Positions 49,987 through 58,840 are shown, numbered from the stretch's first letter. The stretch: DNA of 64,000 bases from an uncultured archaeon (GCA_902385625.1 CABMGE010000027.1:19173-83172), one strand, 5' to 3'. Notes: a model not told the origin generated them from the sequence alone. Translations and numbers: made by a program.

Positions 49987-51006
49987 TTAAAAAAGAGTTT
50001 TCTGTGCTTTTTGTTTTTCCAGTTCATCAAGTTTAGCAAGCTGACTATCGATTCTCTCTTCTGAAAACTCATATCTAAGTAAAATATCTTTAATCTTTTT
50101 CCGATCAACCTTTGGAAACTCTATTTTAATACTCAAATCAACATTTGGATTATCTATCTCAGAATAAATCTCTTCCCATTTAAAATCCATTATATATTTA
50201 TCGCTCTTGCTAAGTTCTTCAAATATCTTCTCTTTTGTCTTATGTTCTTTTACAAATTTCAAGCTTTTCTTTGGCCCAAGTCCCTTAACTCCTCCAGGAT
50301 TATAATCAGTACCGCATAAAATTCCAAGACAAATTAATTGCTCTTGATTAATTTCAAGTTCTGAAAGGACTTTTGAAAGTTCAATTACTTGTGGAAAAAC
50401 TTCACGATAACCTGAAATAGTTTTTCTCTTTCTGGCCATTGAAAGATTTTGTATAAGTTTTGGAGCACGAAACATTAAACAATCATAATCTTGAGAAGCA
50501 GCAGCATAAACTATGCCTTTCTCAGCCATATAACTTGCTTCTGCCTCGCCTTCTCCTGGAGCTTGAACAATTGCAATTCCCATGGCAGTCAATAATTCCT
50601 TGCTCTCCTTAATTTTTTGCTCATCAAGAGAAACATCTGCTCTGGAATATTTACCCATTGATTCAATATCTTCTCTTGCAAGAGCATCCTTATATTTTTC
50701 TTTCATTTCCTCTTTCATACCATTTCTAAGTTCACGAGTCTTATTTTTTAGTTCAGGAGCTTTTCCATCAAAAACATAAATTAGTTTTATTCCTTCATTA
50801 ATCATATTCATATTTCGATAAAATAAACCAGAGATATGGGAAGTAACATTTCCCTTAGAGTCCTTTAGAGGAGTTCCATCAGGCTGCCTAATAGTAGTAA
50901 GAAACTGATAAATTGCATTAAATGCATCAACTGCAATTACTTTTCCCTTCAAATCCTTAAACTGGATTTCTTTTTTTGTAATTATCTCTCCAATTTGTAA
51001 ACCCAT
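49987..51006 (-). CDS. fen: flap endonuclease 1
   Basis: Structure-specific 5' nuclease that removes RNA-DNA flaps in Okazaki-fragment maturation. N domain: GKVIAVDAFNAIYQFLTT (first catalytic Asp) and LIYVFDGKAPELK. I domain: QAPGEGEAEASYMAEKG and AAASQDYDCLMF with the acidic metal ligands. Then GILCGTDYNPGGVKGLGPKKSLK, the helix-hairpin-helix DNA-binding motif. The C-terminus KQKAQKTLF resembles a short PIP box (Q..L.F) for binding PCNA. Length of 339 aa is normal. It is followed on the same strand by the FHA group's genes upstream; a TTTTATTA box lies ~29 nt before the ATG. Confidence 0.96.
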   Translation of the reverse strand: MGLQIGEIITKKEIQFKDLKGKVIAVDAFNAIYQFLTTIRQPDGTPLKDSKGNVTSHISGLFYRNMNMINEGIKLIYVFDGKAPELKNKTRELRNGMKEEMKEKYKDALAREDIESMGKYSRADVSLDEQKIKESKELLTAMGIAIVQAPGEGEAEASYMAEKGIVYAAASQDYDCLMFRAPKLIQNLSMARKRKTISGYREVFPQVIELSKVLSELEINQEQLICLGILCGTDYNPGGVKGLGPKKSLKFVKEHKTKEKIFEELSKSDKYIMDFKWEEIYSEIDNPNVDLSIKIEFPKVDRKKIKDILLRYEFSEERIDSQLAKLDELEKQKAQKTLF

Positions 51007-51042
51007 TAAAAAATTAATAAAGAAGGATTAATAAAATTATTG

Positions 51043-51444
51043 TTAATGTTTTTTCTTAAATTCAGATAGCACTCGTCTTGCTCTTTCAAGATAATTTCTT
51101 GAGTCTCCGCCATATTGTTCTGCAAGAAAACTTGCAACTTCAATTTCTTCAGCAGCCATTTTATTGTCTCCAGTTAAAAGAGTTCCATTTTCTTCCCTAT
51201 ATTCACTTGGAATTCTTAGTGCATAACTTTCTGCACCTCCAAAATCATTCCTAAGTGTTCCCATAACAAGCCTTGCCTTTTGAGGAATCTTTCTAAATAA
51301 ATAATTTCCAACAGCTCCAGCAGGAGTAGTTGCAACGCTTCCACCAATTTTATCAATCAAATTATATTCATGAACTCCAAGATCTTCTTTTGGCAAAGCT
51401 ATAACAAATCTTCCTTCAGTTCGGTCTTCTAATTTTTTTGCCAT
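51043..51444 (-). CDS. hypothetical protein (133 aa) in the FHA operon
   Basis: Soluble protein beginning MAKKLEDRTEGRFVIALPKE. The middle has GGSVATTPAGAVGNYLFRKI and ARLVMGTLRNDFGGAESYAL, and the end is a helix LERARRVLSEFKKKH. It contains many Thr and Ser residues and could be a phosphoprotein partner of the adjacent FHA proteins, although no specific site can be named. Its ATG lies one base from the stop of the upstream FHA gene, so the three genes (52314 to 51043) form one unit. No family recognised. Confidence 0.65.
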   Translation of the reverse strand: MAKKLEDRTEGRFVIALPKEDLGVHEYNLIDKIGGSVATTPAGAVGNYLFRKIPQKARLVMGTLRNDFGGAESYALRIPSEYREENGTLLTGDNKMAAEEIEVASFLAEQYGGDSRNYLERARRVLSEFKKKH

Positions 51445-51445
51445 T

Positions 51446-51898
51446 TTATTGATTCCCCTTGGAATTATTTAAGGGTTTTGGTTCATAAGGAACTGTTTCA
51501 AGAATAGAACTAATTTTATCTACAAGATCTGGATCTCTTGAATTTTTATCAGTATGAAAAACTTGAAATCCATAACTCCCAAGACTCAGTATATCTCCAT
51601 TCTCAATTATAGTTCCAAGTGAAGACTCAACTCTCTCGCCATTAACATAAGTTCCATTTTTGCTACCATTATCAACAACATAAGGCTGGGAACTATCAAC
51701 ATAAATAGTACAATGATTTCTAGAAACATAAGATAAAAATCTATCTGCATAATCAGAGTCCTGATCAATTGTTTCTTCTTCAGCGCCGATTACAAGGTCT
51801 GCTGATTTGCCTCTACCAACTGTAACATTTCCAACTTCAGGAATTTCAATAACCTTTTCAGGATTTTCTCTTATTAAATCTACAAGATAAATTTTCAT
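51446..51898 (-). CDS. FHA-domain protein 1 (150 aa)
   Basis: A single forkhead-associated domain, which binds phosphothreonine peptides. Visible residues are VTVGRGKSADLVIG, then SYVSRNHCTIYV (Ser-Arg-Asn-His) and VVDNGSKNGTYVNGERV, with the strand GDILSLGSYGFQVFH. All positions used for phosphate contact (Arg in GRG, Ser in SRNH, Asn in NGT) are kept. The C-terminal 30 residues are a Pro/Asn tail. Its ATG overlaps the stop of the upstream FHA gene by 4 nt. No Ser/Thr kinase is encoded in the window, so the ligand is not known. Confidence 0.9.
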   Translation of the reverse strand: MKIYLVDLIRENPEKVIEIPEVGNVTVGRGKSADLVIGAEEETIDQDSDYADRFLSYVSRNHCTIYVDSSQPYVVDNGSKNGTYVNGERVESSLGTIIENGDILSLGSYGFQVFHTDKNSRDPDLVDKISSILETVPYEPKPLNNSKGNQ

Positions 51899-52314
51899 TT
51901 TACCCTCGAATCCTCAAAAGCATTTGATAAAATACCCTTAAGACCTGAAAAAATATTATCAGATTCTTGTTTAACTACAACATCAAAATCGTAATGATCC
52001 TTTTCTGTAAGACCAAGTCCTAAAACATCTCCGTTTCCTAAAACAACTCCTTCTCCATTAATTTTTCTCCCATTAACATATGTGCCATTAGTACTAGTGT
52101 CATAAGCAAATAATCTGGAATTAATAACTGCAACCACTACATGATTTCTAGAAAGATTACTATCAAGTAAAGGAATACAAGTCCTAACTTCTAGTCTTTT
52201 ACGAGTTGAACCAGGATTTCTTCCAATAACAAGTTCATCACCATCTTGAACAAGTTCAGAATATTTCTTTCCATTAGCCCTATCTTTTAACATAAAATGA
52301 ATGTATTTTGCCAT
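51895..52314 (-). CDS. FHA-domain protein 2 (139 aa)
   Basis: Second FHA domain, first gene of the unit. GDELVIGRNPGSTRKRLEVR is followed by NLSRNHVVVAVI, FAYDTSTNGTYVNGRKI and GNGDVLGLGL, so the Arg/Ser/Asn phosphate-contact positions are intact. The end (QESDNIFSGLKGILSNAFED) forms a short amphipathic helix. Two FHA domains in separate, translationally coupled genes could bind a doubly phosphorylated partner or each other. The unit may belong functionally to the AAA+ operon at 32-42 kb; this is a guess from protein type. Confidence 0.9.
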   Translation of the reverse strand: MAKYIHFMLKDRANGKKYSELVQDGDELVIGRNPGSTRKRLEVRTCIPLLDSNLSRNHVVVAVINSRLFAYDTSTNGTYVNGRKINGEGVVLGNGDVLGLGLTEKDHYDFDVVVKQESDNIFSGLKGILSNAFEDSRVK

Positions 52315-52442
52315 TTTTAATTGTTATATCACGAGTTTACTTCCTTATTGTATTATTCAATAGAACTATATAAATCTTTCTATAATGTAACTACTACGGG
52401 GTAACATCATATTAGATTTATGAACAGACATTTAAACTAATC

Positions 52443-52450
52443 TTTAAATA
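52443..52450 (+). promoter_or_regulatory. TATA-like box for polB
   Basis: TTTAAATA, first base 29 nt upstream of the ATG at 52472. Confidence 0.6.
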
Positions 52451-52471
52451 TTCAGTTAACCTTTTTTTTAA

Positions 52472-54958
52472 ATGAATACATCAGTTAACTTCATTCCAAT
52501 TGATTATGATTATTTTGACTTTAATGGTAAAACTTACGCAAAAATAACAGGCAGAACAGATACAGGTAAAAAAACAGTCATAATTGATTCTTGCGATATC
52601 TATTTTTGGGCTGTTTTAAAAGAAAAAATTCCTGATAAAAAAATAAAGCAAATACAGGAAAAAATAGAAAAAATAAAAGTGGAAAAAGAAAACAGAACGT
52701 CTTACGTTATAAAAACAGAAGTCCATAATAAAAATTTTCTTGGAAAAGAAGTAAAAGCAATAAAAATATTTGTAACAAATCTAAAAGACGCTCATGCAAT
52801 TGCAGATCAAATGGGATTTAAAGAAATTGATAAAAGAAGGGAATATGACCTTAACTTTATTACAAAATACATTCTTGAAAGAAAATTAAAGCCCCTATTA
52901 AAATACAAAGTTTCAGGAGAAATTCTTAATAATACCAATGAGTTTGGTGGAATTGACCAAATCCTTGATGCAGACTTATGCATAAAAACCGAGAAAATAG
53001 AAGAACTAAAAGAACAAAGCAGTTTTAATCCAAAAATACTTGCTTATGATATAGAAACTGATGAATTTGAAATAGGAAAAGGACAAATCTTAATGATTTC
53101 GCTTGTAGGAGACAAATTCCGCAAGGTTTTGACCCACAAGGTCAAAAGTTCTAAACTTCCATTTGTAGAATGTTTTAAAGATGAAGAAGAAATGTTAAGG
53201 GCATTTATTAAAAATATAAAAGAATATAGTCCGGATATTTTAACAGGTTATTTTTCTGATGAATTTGATCTTCCATATTTAAGGGCAAGAGCAGAAAAGA
53301 ATAGAATTAAACTAAATATTGGGATTGATAACTCCCAGCCAATATTTTCAAGAGGTAGAATGCTCACTGGAAAAATTAAAGGAATTGTTCATATAGATAT
53401 GTTAAAGTTCATAAAAACAAATTACTCCCAATATCTAAATTCTGAAACCTTATCACTAAATGATGTAGCAAGCGAACTTTTAGGAGAAAAGAAAAAAGAC
53501 TGGATTCACAAACACTCATCAAAAATAAACCATGATGAATGGGAAGATTATCTAGACTACAATCTTCAGGATTCAATACTAACATACAAGCTTGCAGAAA
53601 AAGCCTGGCCAGATATGCAGGAATTTACAAGAATAATTCAAGAGCCATTATTTGACATAACAAGAGATGGTATGTCTGCACATGTTGAAAACTACATAAT
53701 ACATAACCTTGAAAAATATAATGAGATTATTGAAAAAAGACCAATGCATGATGAAATAGGAGAGCGAATTGAAAGGGAAAAATATGTCGGTGCATTTGTC
53801 TTTCAGCCAAAAGCAGGATTATATGAAAATATATGCTTTTTTGATTTTACATCTTACTGGCCTTCAATTATAGTTAGTTTTAATCTTTCCAGATCAACAC
53901 TATTATCTAAAAAAGAAAAAGATTCACTTGAAGTAGATATTTCAGGAAAAAAAGTATACTTTTCAAAGGAGCCAGGATTTTTTCCACTAATGCTTGGAGA
54001 GATTATTGAAAAAAGAAAACAATACAAAGGAGAATATAATAAAAATCCAAATCCAATAACAAAGGCAAGGTCTAATGCATTTAAACTTCTTGCAAATGCA
54101 AGCTATGGTTATCAAGGATTTTTCGGGGCAAGATATTATTGCCCAGAAGCCTCTGCATCAGCAACTGCAATATCAAGAGATTTTACAAAAAAAACAATTG
54201 ATCTTATTAATACCAAGGGTTATGAAGTCATTTACAGTGATACAGACTCAATAGCATTCAAATTAAACAAGCACACGCAAAAAGAGGCTCTTGTTCTTCT
54301 TGCAGAAATAAACAAAAATCTTCCTGGAATAATGGAACTTGATTTAGAAGACTTTTATAAAAGAGGAATCTGGGTTACAAAAAGAACAGGAGATTTCGGA
54401 GCCAAAAAGAAATATGCACTTATTGATGAAAAAAACAAGCTTAAAATAAGAGGATTTGAAACAGTAAGGAGAGATTGGTGCGAACTTGCAAGAGTTACTC
54501 AAAATATAGTTTTAGACCATATTTTAAAAGAAGGCAATGAAAAAAAAGCTCTCGAGTATACAAAAGAAATAATAAAAAAATTAAAAGAAAGAAAAATTCC
54601 ATTGCAGGAACTAATAATAAAAACCCAGTTAAAAAAACCAATTGAAGAATATAAGTCAGAAAGTCCGCATGTTACAGTTGCAAAGAGAATGAAAGAACTT
54701 GGAATGCCTGTAGACATTGGAATGTTAATGCAGTATTTTATTTGTGAACCTGAAGCAAAAAATAAAACAAAAGCAGGAAAAACAAAGGGACCAATAAGGG
54801 AAAGAGCAAGACTCGCAAGCGAACCTTGTGAATATGACCTTGAATATTATCTTAAAAATCAAATATTACCTGCAGTTGAAAATATCTTCGAAGTTTTCAA
54901 GATTAATACAAAAGAGCTCCTTGATGGAAAAAAGCAGATGAAATTAGGGGATTTTTAA
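52472..54958 (+). CDS. polB: family B DNA polymerase
   Basis: Replicative polymerase of 828 aa. Exonuclease: Exo I AYDIETDEF (Asp193, Glu195), Exo II TGYFSDEFDLPYL (Asp266 kept, but the usual Asn of YNxxxFD is Phe261), Exo III DYNLQDSIL (Tyr363, Asp367). Polymerase: motif A DFTSYWPSII (Asp458; the usual SLYPS is SYWPS, so the steric-gate Tyr is Trp463), motif B KARSNAFKLLANASYGYQGF, motif C YSDTDSIAF. Thumb and C-terminus follow, ending QMKLGDF, a probable PIP box. Catalytic acids are intact, so both activities are expected. It shares its window with RFC, FEN1 and SSB genes. Confidence 0.95.
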   Translation: MNTSVNFIPIDYDYFDFNGKTYAKITGRTDTGKKTVIIDSCDIYFWAVLKEKIPDKKIKQIQEKIEKIKVEKENRTSYVIKTEVHNKNFLGKEVKAIKIFVTNLKDAHAIADQMGFKEIDKRREYDLNFITKYILERKLKPLLKYKVSGEILNNTNEFGGIDQILDADLCIKTEKIEELKEQSSFNPKILAYDIETDEFEIGKGQILMISLVGDKFRKVLTHKVKSSKLPFVECFKDEEEMLRAFIKNIKEYSPDILTGYFSDEFDLPYLRARAEKNRIKLNIGIDNSQPIFSRGRMLTGKIKGIVHIDMLKFIKTNYSQYLNSETLSLNDVASELLGEKKKDWIHKHSSKINHDEWEDYLDYNLQDSILTYKLAEKAWPDMQEFTRIIQEPLFDITRDGMSAHVENYIIHNLEKYNEIIEKRPMHDEIGERIEREKYVGAFVFQPKAGLYENICFFDFTSYWPSIIVSFNLSRSTLLSKKEKDSLEVDISGKKVYFSKEPGFFPLMLGEIIEKRKQYKGEYNKNPNPITKARSNAFKLLANASYGYQGFFGARYYCPEASASATAISRDFTKKTIDLINTKGYEVIYSDTDSIAFKLNKHTQKEALVLLAEINKNLPGIMELDLEDFYKRGIWVTKRTGDFGAKKKYALIDEKNKLKIRGFETVRRDWCELARVTQNIVLDHILKEGNEKKALEYTKEIIKKLKERKIPLQELIIKTQLKKPIEEYKSESPHVTVAKRMKELGMPVDIGMLMQYFICEPEAKNKTKAGKTKGPIRERARLASEPCEYDLEYYLKNQILPAVENIFEVFKINTKELLDGKKQMKLGDF

Positions 54959-54962
54959 ATAA

Positions 54963-55487
54963 CTATAACTTTCTAAATTTTAATTTTCCTGTTTGACCCA
55001 TTTCATTTCCTGAAGAAAATAAGAAATCTAAATTATGAGTATTAAAATAAATTTCTTTTAAAATATTTGGATCTAATTCTTTAACTTCGTCCATAGGGGT
55101 AATTCCCCGATTTAAGATAATTTGTAAATCATCTGCAGGCGTCCACATCATAGCAAATTGATATTGACCCAAATAACTTCCTTCAATATTATCTCTTCCC
55201 AAAATAGGATTCTCAGCCATAGCAGACCACATAACTGGAGCAATTCCAGAATTAAAGGGTACTAATTTTAAAAATGCAATAGAATCTTGTTCAGGAAAAT
55301 GTAATCCCAATAATAATTTATCTTTTCCATATCCAGGATTTTTTACATCAAGAGAACTATTAGAATCTCTAACCAAACCAGCTAATTTATTATCAGAAAA
55401 ATAAGAAATCTCTCCAACTTGAGAACCTTCTCTTCCATCTAAAACATAATTCCCTCTTAACTCATACCTTCCAATTACTTCAACCAT
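54963..55487 (-). CDS. hypothetical protein (174 aa)
   Basis: The start is placed at the ATG at 55487 (MVEVIGRYELRGNYVLDGR), since the box TTTAAAAA (55510-55517) lies 30 nt upstream; the longer frame would begin in the promoter. The N-terminal half is a beta-rich module with Gly/Arg turns (REGSQVGEISYFSDNKLAGL). The middle contains HFPEQDSIAFLKLVPF and MMWTPADDLQIILNRGITP. No membrane segment or cysteine cluster. It is unrecognised, but well supported by codon use and promoter. It is convergent with polB, 4 nt apart. Confidence 0.68.
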   Translation of the reverse strand: MVEVIGRYELRGNYVLDGREGSQVGEISYFSDNKLAGLVRDSNSSLDVKNPGYGKDKLLLGLHFPEQDSIAFLKLVPFNSGIAPVMWSAMAENPILGRDNIEGSYLGQYQFAMMWTPADDLQIILNRGITPMDEVKELDPNILKEIYFNTHNLDFLFSSGNEMGQTGKLKFRKL

Positions 55488-55543
55488 ATTAAAGTAGTTA
55501 ATTAATATATTTTTAAACATTATCAAGAATTATAATATATAAT

Positions 55544-55747
55544 TCACTCTCCCCAAAAACTGACATGATATTCTCCTTTTTCAGTATCTTGATTGTATAA
55601 TATGAGGTCCATTGCATAATACATTGCATTTTTATTTTCCTTTAATCTTTCAATTAAAAGTATTAATTTAGAAAAATCAGAATTTCCAACTCTTCCAATT
55701 AGTTTTAAATTCATTTCATTTGCGCGATTTTTATTTATTTCTTTCAT
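55544..55747 (-). CDS. small protein, paralog 1 of a 67-residue family
   Basis: 67 residues beginning MKEINKNRANEMNLKLIGRV, then a hydrophobic strand-helix (SKLILLIERLKE), MDLILYNQD and the end VSFWGE. The same pattern (NLKLIGRV or NLKLVGRI, then VILMIER, then YNQ..., then VSFW) is found in the proteins at 56613 and 59320. The three genes lie on one strand within 4 kb, each separated by other genes. No known family. Conserved charged/aromatic ends and lack of a signal suggest a cytoplasmic role, perhaps as an adaptor or toxin/antitoxin-like factor. Confidence 0.7.
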   Translation of the reverse strand: MKEINKNRANEMNLKLIGRVGNSDFSKLILLIERLKENKNAMYYAMDLILYNQDTEKGEYHVSFWGE

Positions 55748-55798
55748 TAGCCAATCCTATTTATTTCCCAAGATGAGTTAATATAATAATTTTTTTAT

Positions 55799-55832
55799 CA
55801 AATTTTAGATGAATTTACTTCATATAAAATTG
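55799..55832. repeat. 34-nt hairpin, TTTAC loop (dispersed family)
   Basis: Inner arms ATGAA/TTCAT around the loop TTTAC, outer arms CAA-TTTTA/TAAAA-TTG with single unpaired bases. Between the gene at 55544 and the HExxH gene. The segment from 55807 matches the 61819 copy at about 18 of 22 bases. Confidence 0.6.
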
Positions 55833-55874
55833 CAATATTTTTTTTTAATTTATACCTGAGTATAAATTATTTCT

Positions 55875-56405
55875 CTAAGCAGCCATACTATAATCTCTTC
55901 CAGAAAGTCTGTATCCAGTTTTAGATGCTGCAAAATCATCAGCCCTTTTCTCATTATAAATTCCCATAGAATGAGCAATCTCATGCCAATATACAAATTT
56001 CTCGACTTCAGGAGATAAATTATCTGCAATATAAATTGTATGAGTACTGGGGTCATAAAGTCCAAGTGCTTTCCATCCATAACCATGTGGAAGAGAAGAA
56101 GAATCAACATAATGCACCTTGGCATCACGACTTTTGCTGGATTTATTTCTCCCGCTGCTCTTTTCTTCGAGTTTTGAAATAGGAATATCTCTGTGATAAT
56201 TATCCCTTATGCTCTTTCCAAAACTTTCAAGTAATTCAATTATAGAGTCTCTTGAGTCAAAATCAATCTCTTTTCCTGCTTTTTCAAATAAATCATCAAA
56301 AAGATCCTTCCTATAGTCGTTTTCTAGAAAGCTTACTCTAGATTTATCCACACAGTTATAAGAAGTATGATTAAAATCATTTTCAACTCCATAAATTCTT
56401 TCCAA
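55875..56405 (-). CDS. small HExxH metalloprotease-like protein (176 aa)
   Basis: The C-terminal third has VYWHEIAHSMGIYNEKRADD: a zinc-binding HEIAH (141-145), with Glu152 or Asp156/Asp157 as a possible third ligand, as in small gluzincin- or ImmA/IrrE-like peptidases. Before it come PHGYGWKALGLYDPSTHTIY and IADNLSPEVE, matching the strand that precedes the HExxH helix in such enzymes. The N-terminal ~90 residues are charged and helical. There is no signal peptide, so it should be cytoplasmic. It lies in the minus-strand cluster with the 67-residue paralogs. Proteolysis is likely; the target is unknown. Confidence 0.75.
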   Translation of the reverse strand: MERIYGVENDFNHTSYNCVDKSRVSFLENDYRKDLFDDLFEKAGKEIDFDSRDSIIELLESFGKSIRDNYHRDIPISKLEEKSSGRNKSSKSRDAKVHYVDSSSLPHGYGWKALGLYDPSTHTIYIADNLSPEVEKFVYWHEIAHSMGIYNEKRADDFAASKTGYRLSGRDYSMAA

Positions 56406-56612
56406 AAGAAAACTACAATTTTGAAAAATGTCTAAAATAGGATCGCATTCACAAGTCCTTTCCCTTTTTTTCCTTGTTGTTTTACTAATCTTTTACTCCC
56501 AACACCTTATTCGAGAAAAAATAAAGTTTAAGATATTTAAATCTTAGTTTAAACTAAAAAGGGAATACAAAATAAGTAAAAAGAAAAAGCAGGAGGAAAA
56601 TGAGACTAAAGT

Positions 56613-56825
56613 TTAAGCGAGATCATTATCTCCCCAAAAGCTAACTGAAATTTCCCCATCATTCTCTTCGTTTAAAATTAACCTTTCAATCATATAATAC
56701 TTTACATTCTCTTTTTCACCAAATCTCTTAATTAAAAGTGTAACAAGTGAAAGATTATTTCCAATAACTCTTCCAATAAGTTTTAAATTCATTTCCTCTG
56801 CTTGTTCTAAATTTATTTCTTCCAT
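56613..56825 (-). CDS. small protein, paralog 2 of a 67-residue family
   Basis: From the ATG at 56825 the product is 70 residues, beginning MEEINLEQAEEMNLKLIGRV. The inner start is preferred because it matches the lengths and N-termini of the two paralogs, and TTAAAAGT (56850-56857) lies ~30 nt upstream. LIKRFGEKENVKYYMIERLI and VSFWGDNDLA complete the family pattern. It lies between the HExxH gene and the two-TM 456-aa gene. A longer frame to 56894 adds a hydrophobic N-terminus not found in the others. Confidence 0.7.
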   Translation of the reverse strand: MEEINLEQAEEMNLKLIGRVIGNNLSLVTLLIKRFGEKENVKYYMIERLILNEENDGEISVSFWGDNDLA

Positions 56826-56994
56826 GATAAAATTTGACACCTCTAAAAAACTTTTAACTACATTTGTAACAAAAGAATCCCTAAACAGAAACAACTGAAA
56901 TCATTTAATAAATATAATAATTATAAGCATAAGAGGTTTATAATGCTTTTTAGTCGGAAAAAAACATCTCAAAAAATATTTTTGATTTCCTTTT

Positions 56995-58365
56995 TTACCA
57001 AGAAAACTTATCTAAATCCCGCTCCCTTAATTTTTCTATTCCAACTCCTGCACCAAGGCCTGCTCCAGAACCAACGAGCCCTGAAAAAATACTGCATAAA
57101 GCAACCATCCAACCCCTAAATCTTTCCATTTCAAATCCTTTTGTAAAATTCTTTTCATAAAGTTCCCTGGTTATTTCAACTACCTCATCCCCAAGATCAT
57201 CATAATTTTTAGAACCCTTATTTGTTTCCTCAATAAAACAGTTTATTTTTGCCCTTAATTCAGGAAGACTTTTTTCAGTATGATCCAGGCTTTGAATAGC
57301 CTCATCAATACAGCGATGCAAGTTAGTTATATGATCTCTTGCAGTATAAGCAACTCTGTATTCATTTGGCCCAGAATCATATGAGCTATATGTCTTGTAA
57401 TGATGATTTTTAGCACTTGATTTAGAACCATTCCATAAAATAGAATCATTTTTCATCTGATTCCAGATTGGATAGGCTTTAGCAATCTGATTTTCAATAG
57501 TTGAACCATCTCTCCAAGTGTTTGCAATTTCCATTAATTGAACAGGGGTAAGTACAACATCCTCTTTTCCTTTTTTTCTACTAGCTATTGCTGCATTTTC
57601 CCCATCAGGATTTGTCTTAGAAGCAGTAAAGACTTTTTCTTTTATCTGAATTTCTGGAAATTTGGATAAAATTTCATCAAGTGATCTAGAAGCAGCTTCA
57701 CCATTTTCAGAGTGATACCAGTAATAATGATCAGTGTCATCATAAACTTGTCTTGTTCTCATCTCCTGAGTTGTATAACTGTTACCTTTAGAATCTGTAT
57801 GAAAAACTGTTTCAAAATAAACCTCAGTATGATAATTGTCATTATGTCTTTCTGTCCATGACTCATCAAACTTTTGATAAATATAAGGACAGGAATCTTT
57901 TATCTCTTTTAATGTTTGAAGTTGCTTTCGAACAAAAACAGAACTTTCAGGAACTATTTTAAATAAATCTTCAAGTTCATATTGATGTTTCTTTTTTCCA
58001 GAATCAAATCTGTTTTTTAATTCTTCTGCAAATTTTTTATAAACATCTCCACTTTCTGAATTTGAGTCATTCCAGCATTCAAAAACTTTCATGCAAAGAT
58101 CATTAAGTCCAGCAAGATAGTAGGTTCTCGCCATTCCAGTTTCATCATTTCTTCCAATACCTTCTGCAAAAATTCTTCCTTGTTTTTGTGCATCAATTTC
58201 AATTTGATGTATCTCTGAAAATCCAAGTGCAATCTTGGATTCTCTTGTTTTTTCATGATTATAACTAAAAATTCCTCCGAAAAGTCCCATTGTTATTCCA
58301 AGAAGACCAGTTCCAATTATTCTTGTAAGAGGAATTCCTTCATCATATGAATCATACATTCCCAT
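56995..58365 (-). CDS. two-TM membrane protein with large central soluble domain (456 aa)
   Basis: An N-terminal hydrophobic Gly-rich TM (about residues 12-33), a ~370-residue central domain, and a second Gly-rich TM (about 420-443, GWMVALCSIFSGLVGSGAGL). Both ends resemble glycine-zipper hairpins, and the overall plan is like the 618-aa protein of the AAA+ operon, although the sequences are not obviously related. The centre is helical and charged, rich in His and Tyr (DDTDHYYWYHSENGEAASRS), with a conserved-looking VVLTPVQLMEIANTWRDGS. It starts 1 nt after the DUF5662 gene's stop, so the two are translated together. Function unknown. Confidence 0.75.
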   Translation of the reverse strand: MGMYDSYDEGIPLTRIIGTGLLGITMGLFGGIFSYNHEKTRESKIALGFSEIHQIEIDAQKQGRIFAEGIGRNDETGMARTYYLAGLNDLCMKVFECWNDSNSESGDVYKKFAEELKNRFDSGKKKHQYELEDLFKIVPESSVFVRKQLQTLKEIKDSCPYIYQKFDESWTERHNDNYHTEVYFETVFHTDSKGNSYTTQEMRTRQVYDDTDHYYWYHSENGEAASRSLDEILSKFPEIQIKEKVFTASKTNPDGENAAIASRKKGKEDVVLTPVQLMEIANTWRDGSTIENQIAKAYPIWNQMKNDSILWNGSKSSAKNHHYKTYSSYDSGPNEYRVAYTARDHITNLHRCIDEAIQSLDHTEKSLPELRAKINCFIEETNKGSKNYDDLGDEVVEITRELYEKNFTKGFEMERFRGWMVALCSIFSGLVGSGAGLGAGVGIEKLRERDLDKFSW

Positions 58366-58366
58366 T

Positions 58367-58840
58367 TTACTTGTCCCAACCCATATTTTTAACAGTATTT
58401 TTCATGATACTAACCATCTGAGGAGAAAGGTTAAATCTGCCAGCATTATAGTCAATACTTTTTGAAATACTTCCGTTATTATGTCTTTCACTAGCAGCTT
58501 TCCAGTCAAAAAACATTTCAAATAAGTCAAATAAATCCATCCCATCAACTCCATTTTCAAAATGCTCTGGATGATGAGAATTATTGCCATAATGATGTTG
58601 TAATGCAGGTTTCATTTCTTCAAGAAAACCCTTATATTCCGGGCTTCCATAAGTAACTCCTGCAAGTAAAGGAGTAAGTCTATCAAAATAAGATTTTTCA
58701 GGATCCTCAAGTTTTGAACTATCATGACCTTCAGTCCTTCTAACCAACTCTTCTGCAGCAGCAATTAATAGTTCTTCTACTCTGGCTATATGTTTCTTTG
58801 TTTCATGCCTGCTATCATAATTTGCTATTTGATCATTCAT
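58367..58840 (-). CDS. DUF5662 family protein (His/Asp-rich, HD-like)
   Basis: 157 residues with the DUF5662 pattern: a start ETKKHIARVEELLIAAAEEL, then RTEGHDSSKLEDPEKSYFD, YGSPEYKGF, HHYGNNSHHPEHFENGV and LFDLFEMFFDWKAASERH, ending LSPQMVSIMKNTVKN. The many His and Asp in these positions could hold a metal ion pair, as in HD-type phosphohydrolases. The family is common in phages and mobile regions of bacteria, but no function is established. It is the first gene of a two-gene unit with the 456-aa membrane protein. The presence of a mobile-type protein here may mark laterally acquired DNA. Confidence 0.82.
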   Translation of the reverse strand: MNDQIANYDSRHETKKHIARVEELLIAAAEELVRRTEGHDSSKLEDPEKSYFDRLTPLLAGVTYGSPEYKGFLEEMKPALQHHYGNNSHHPEHFENGVDGMDLFDLFEMFFDWKAASERHNNGSISKSIDYNAGRFNLSPQMVSIMKNTVKNMGWDK

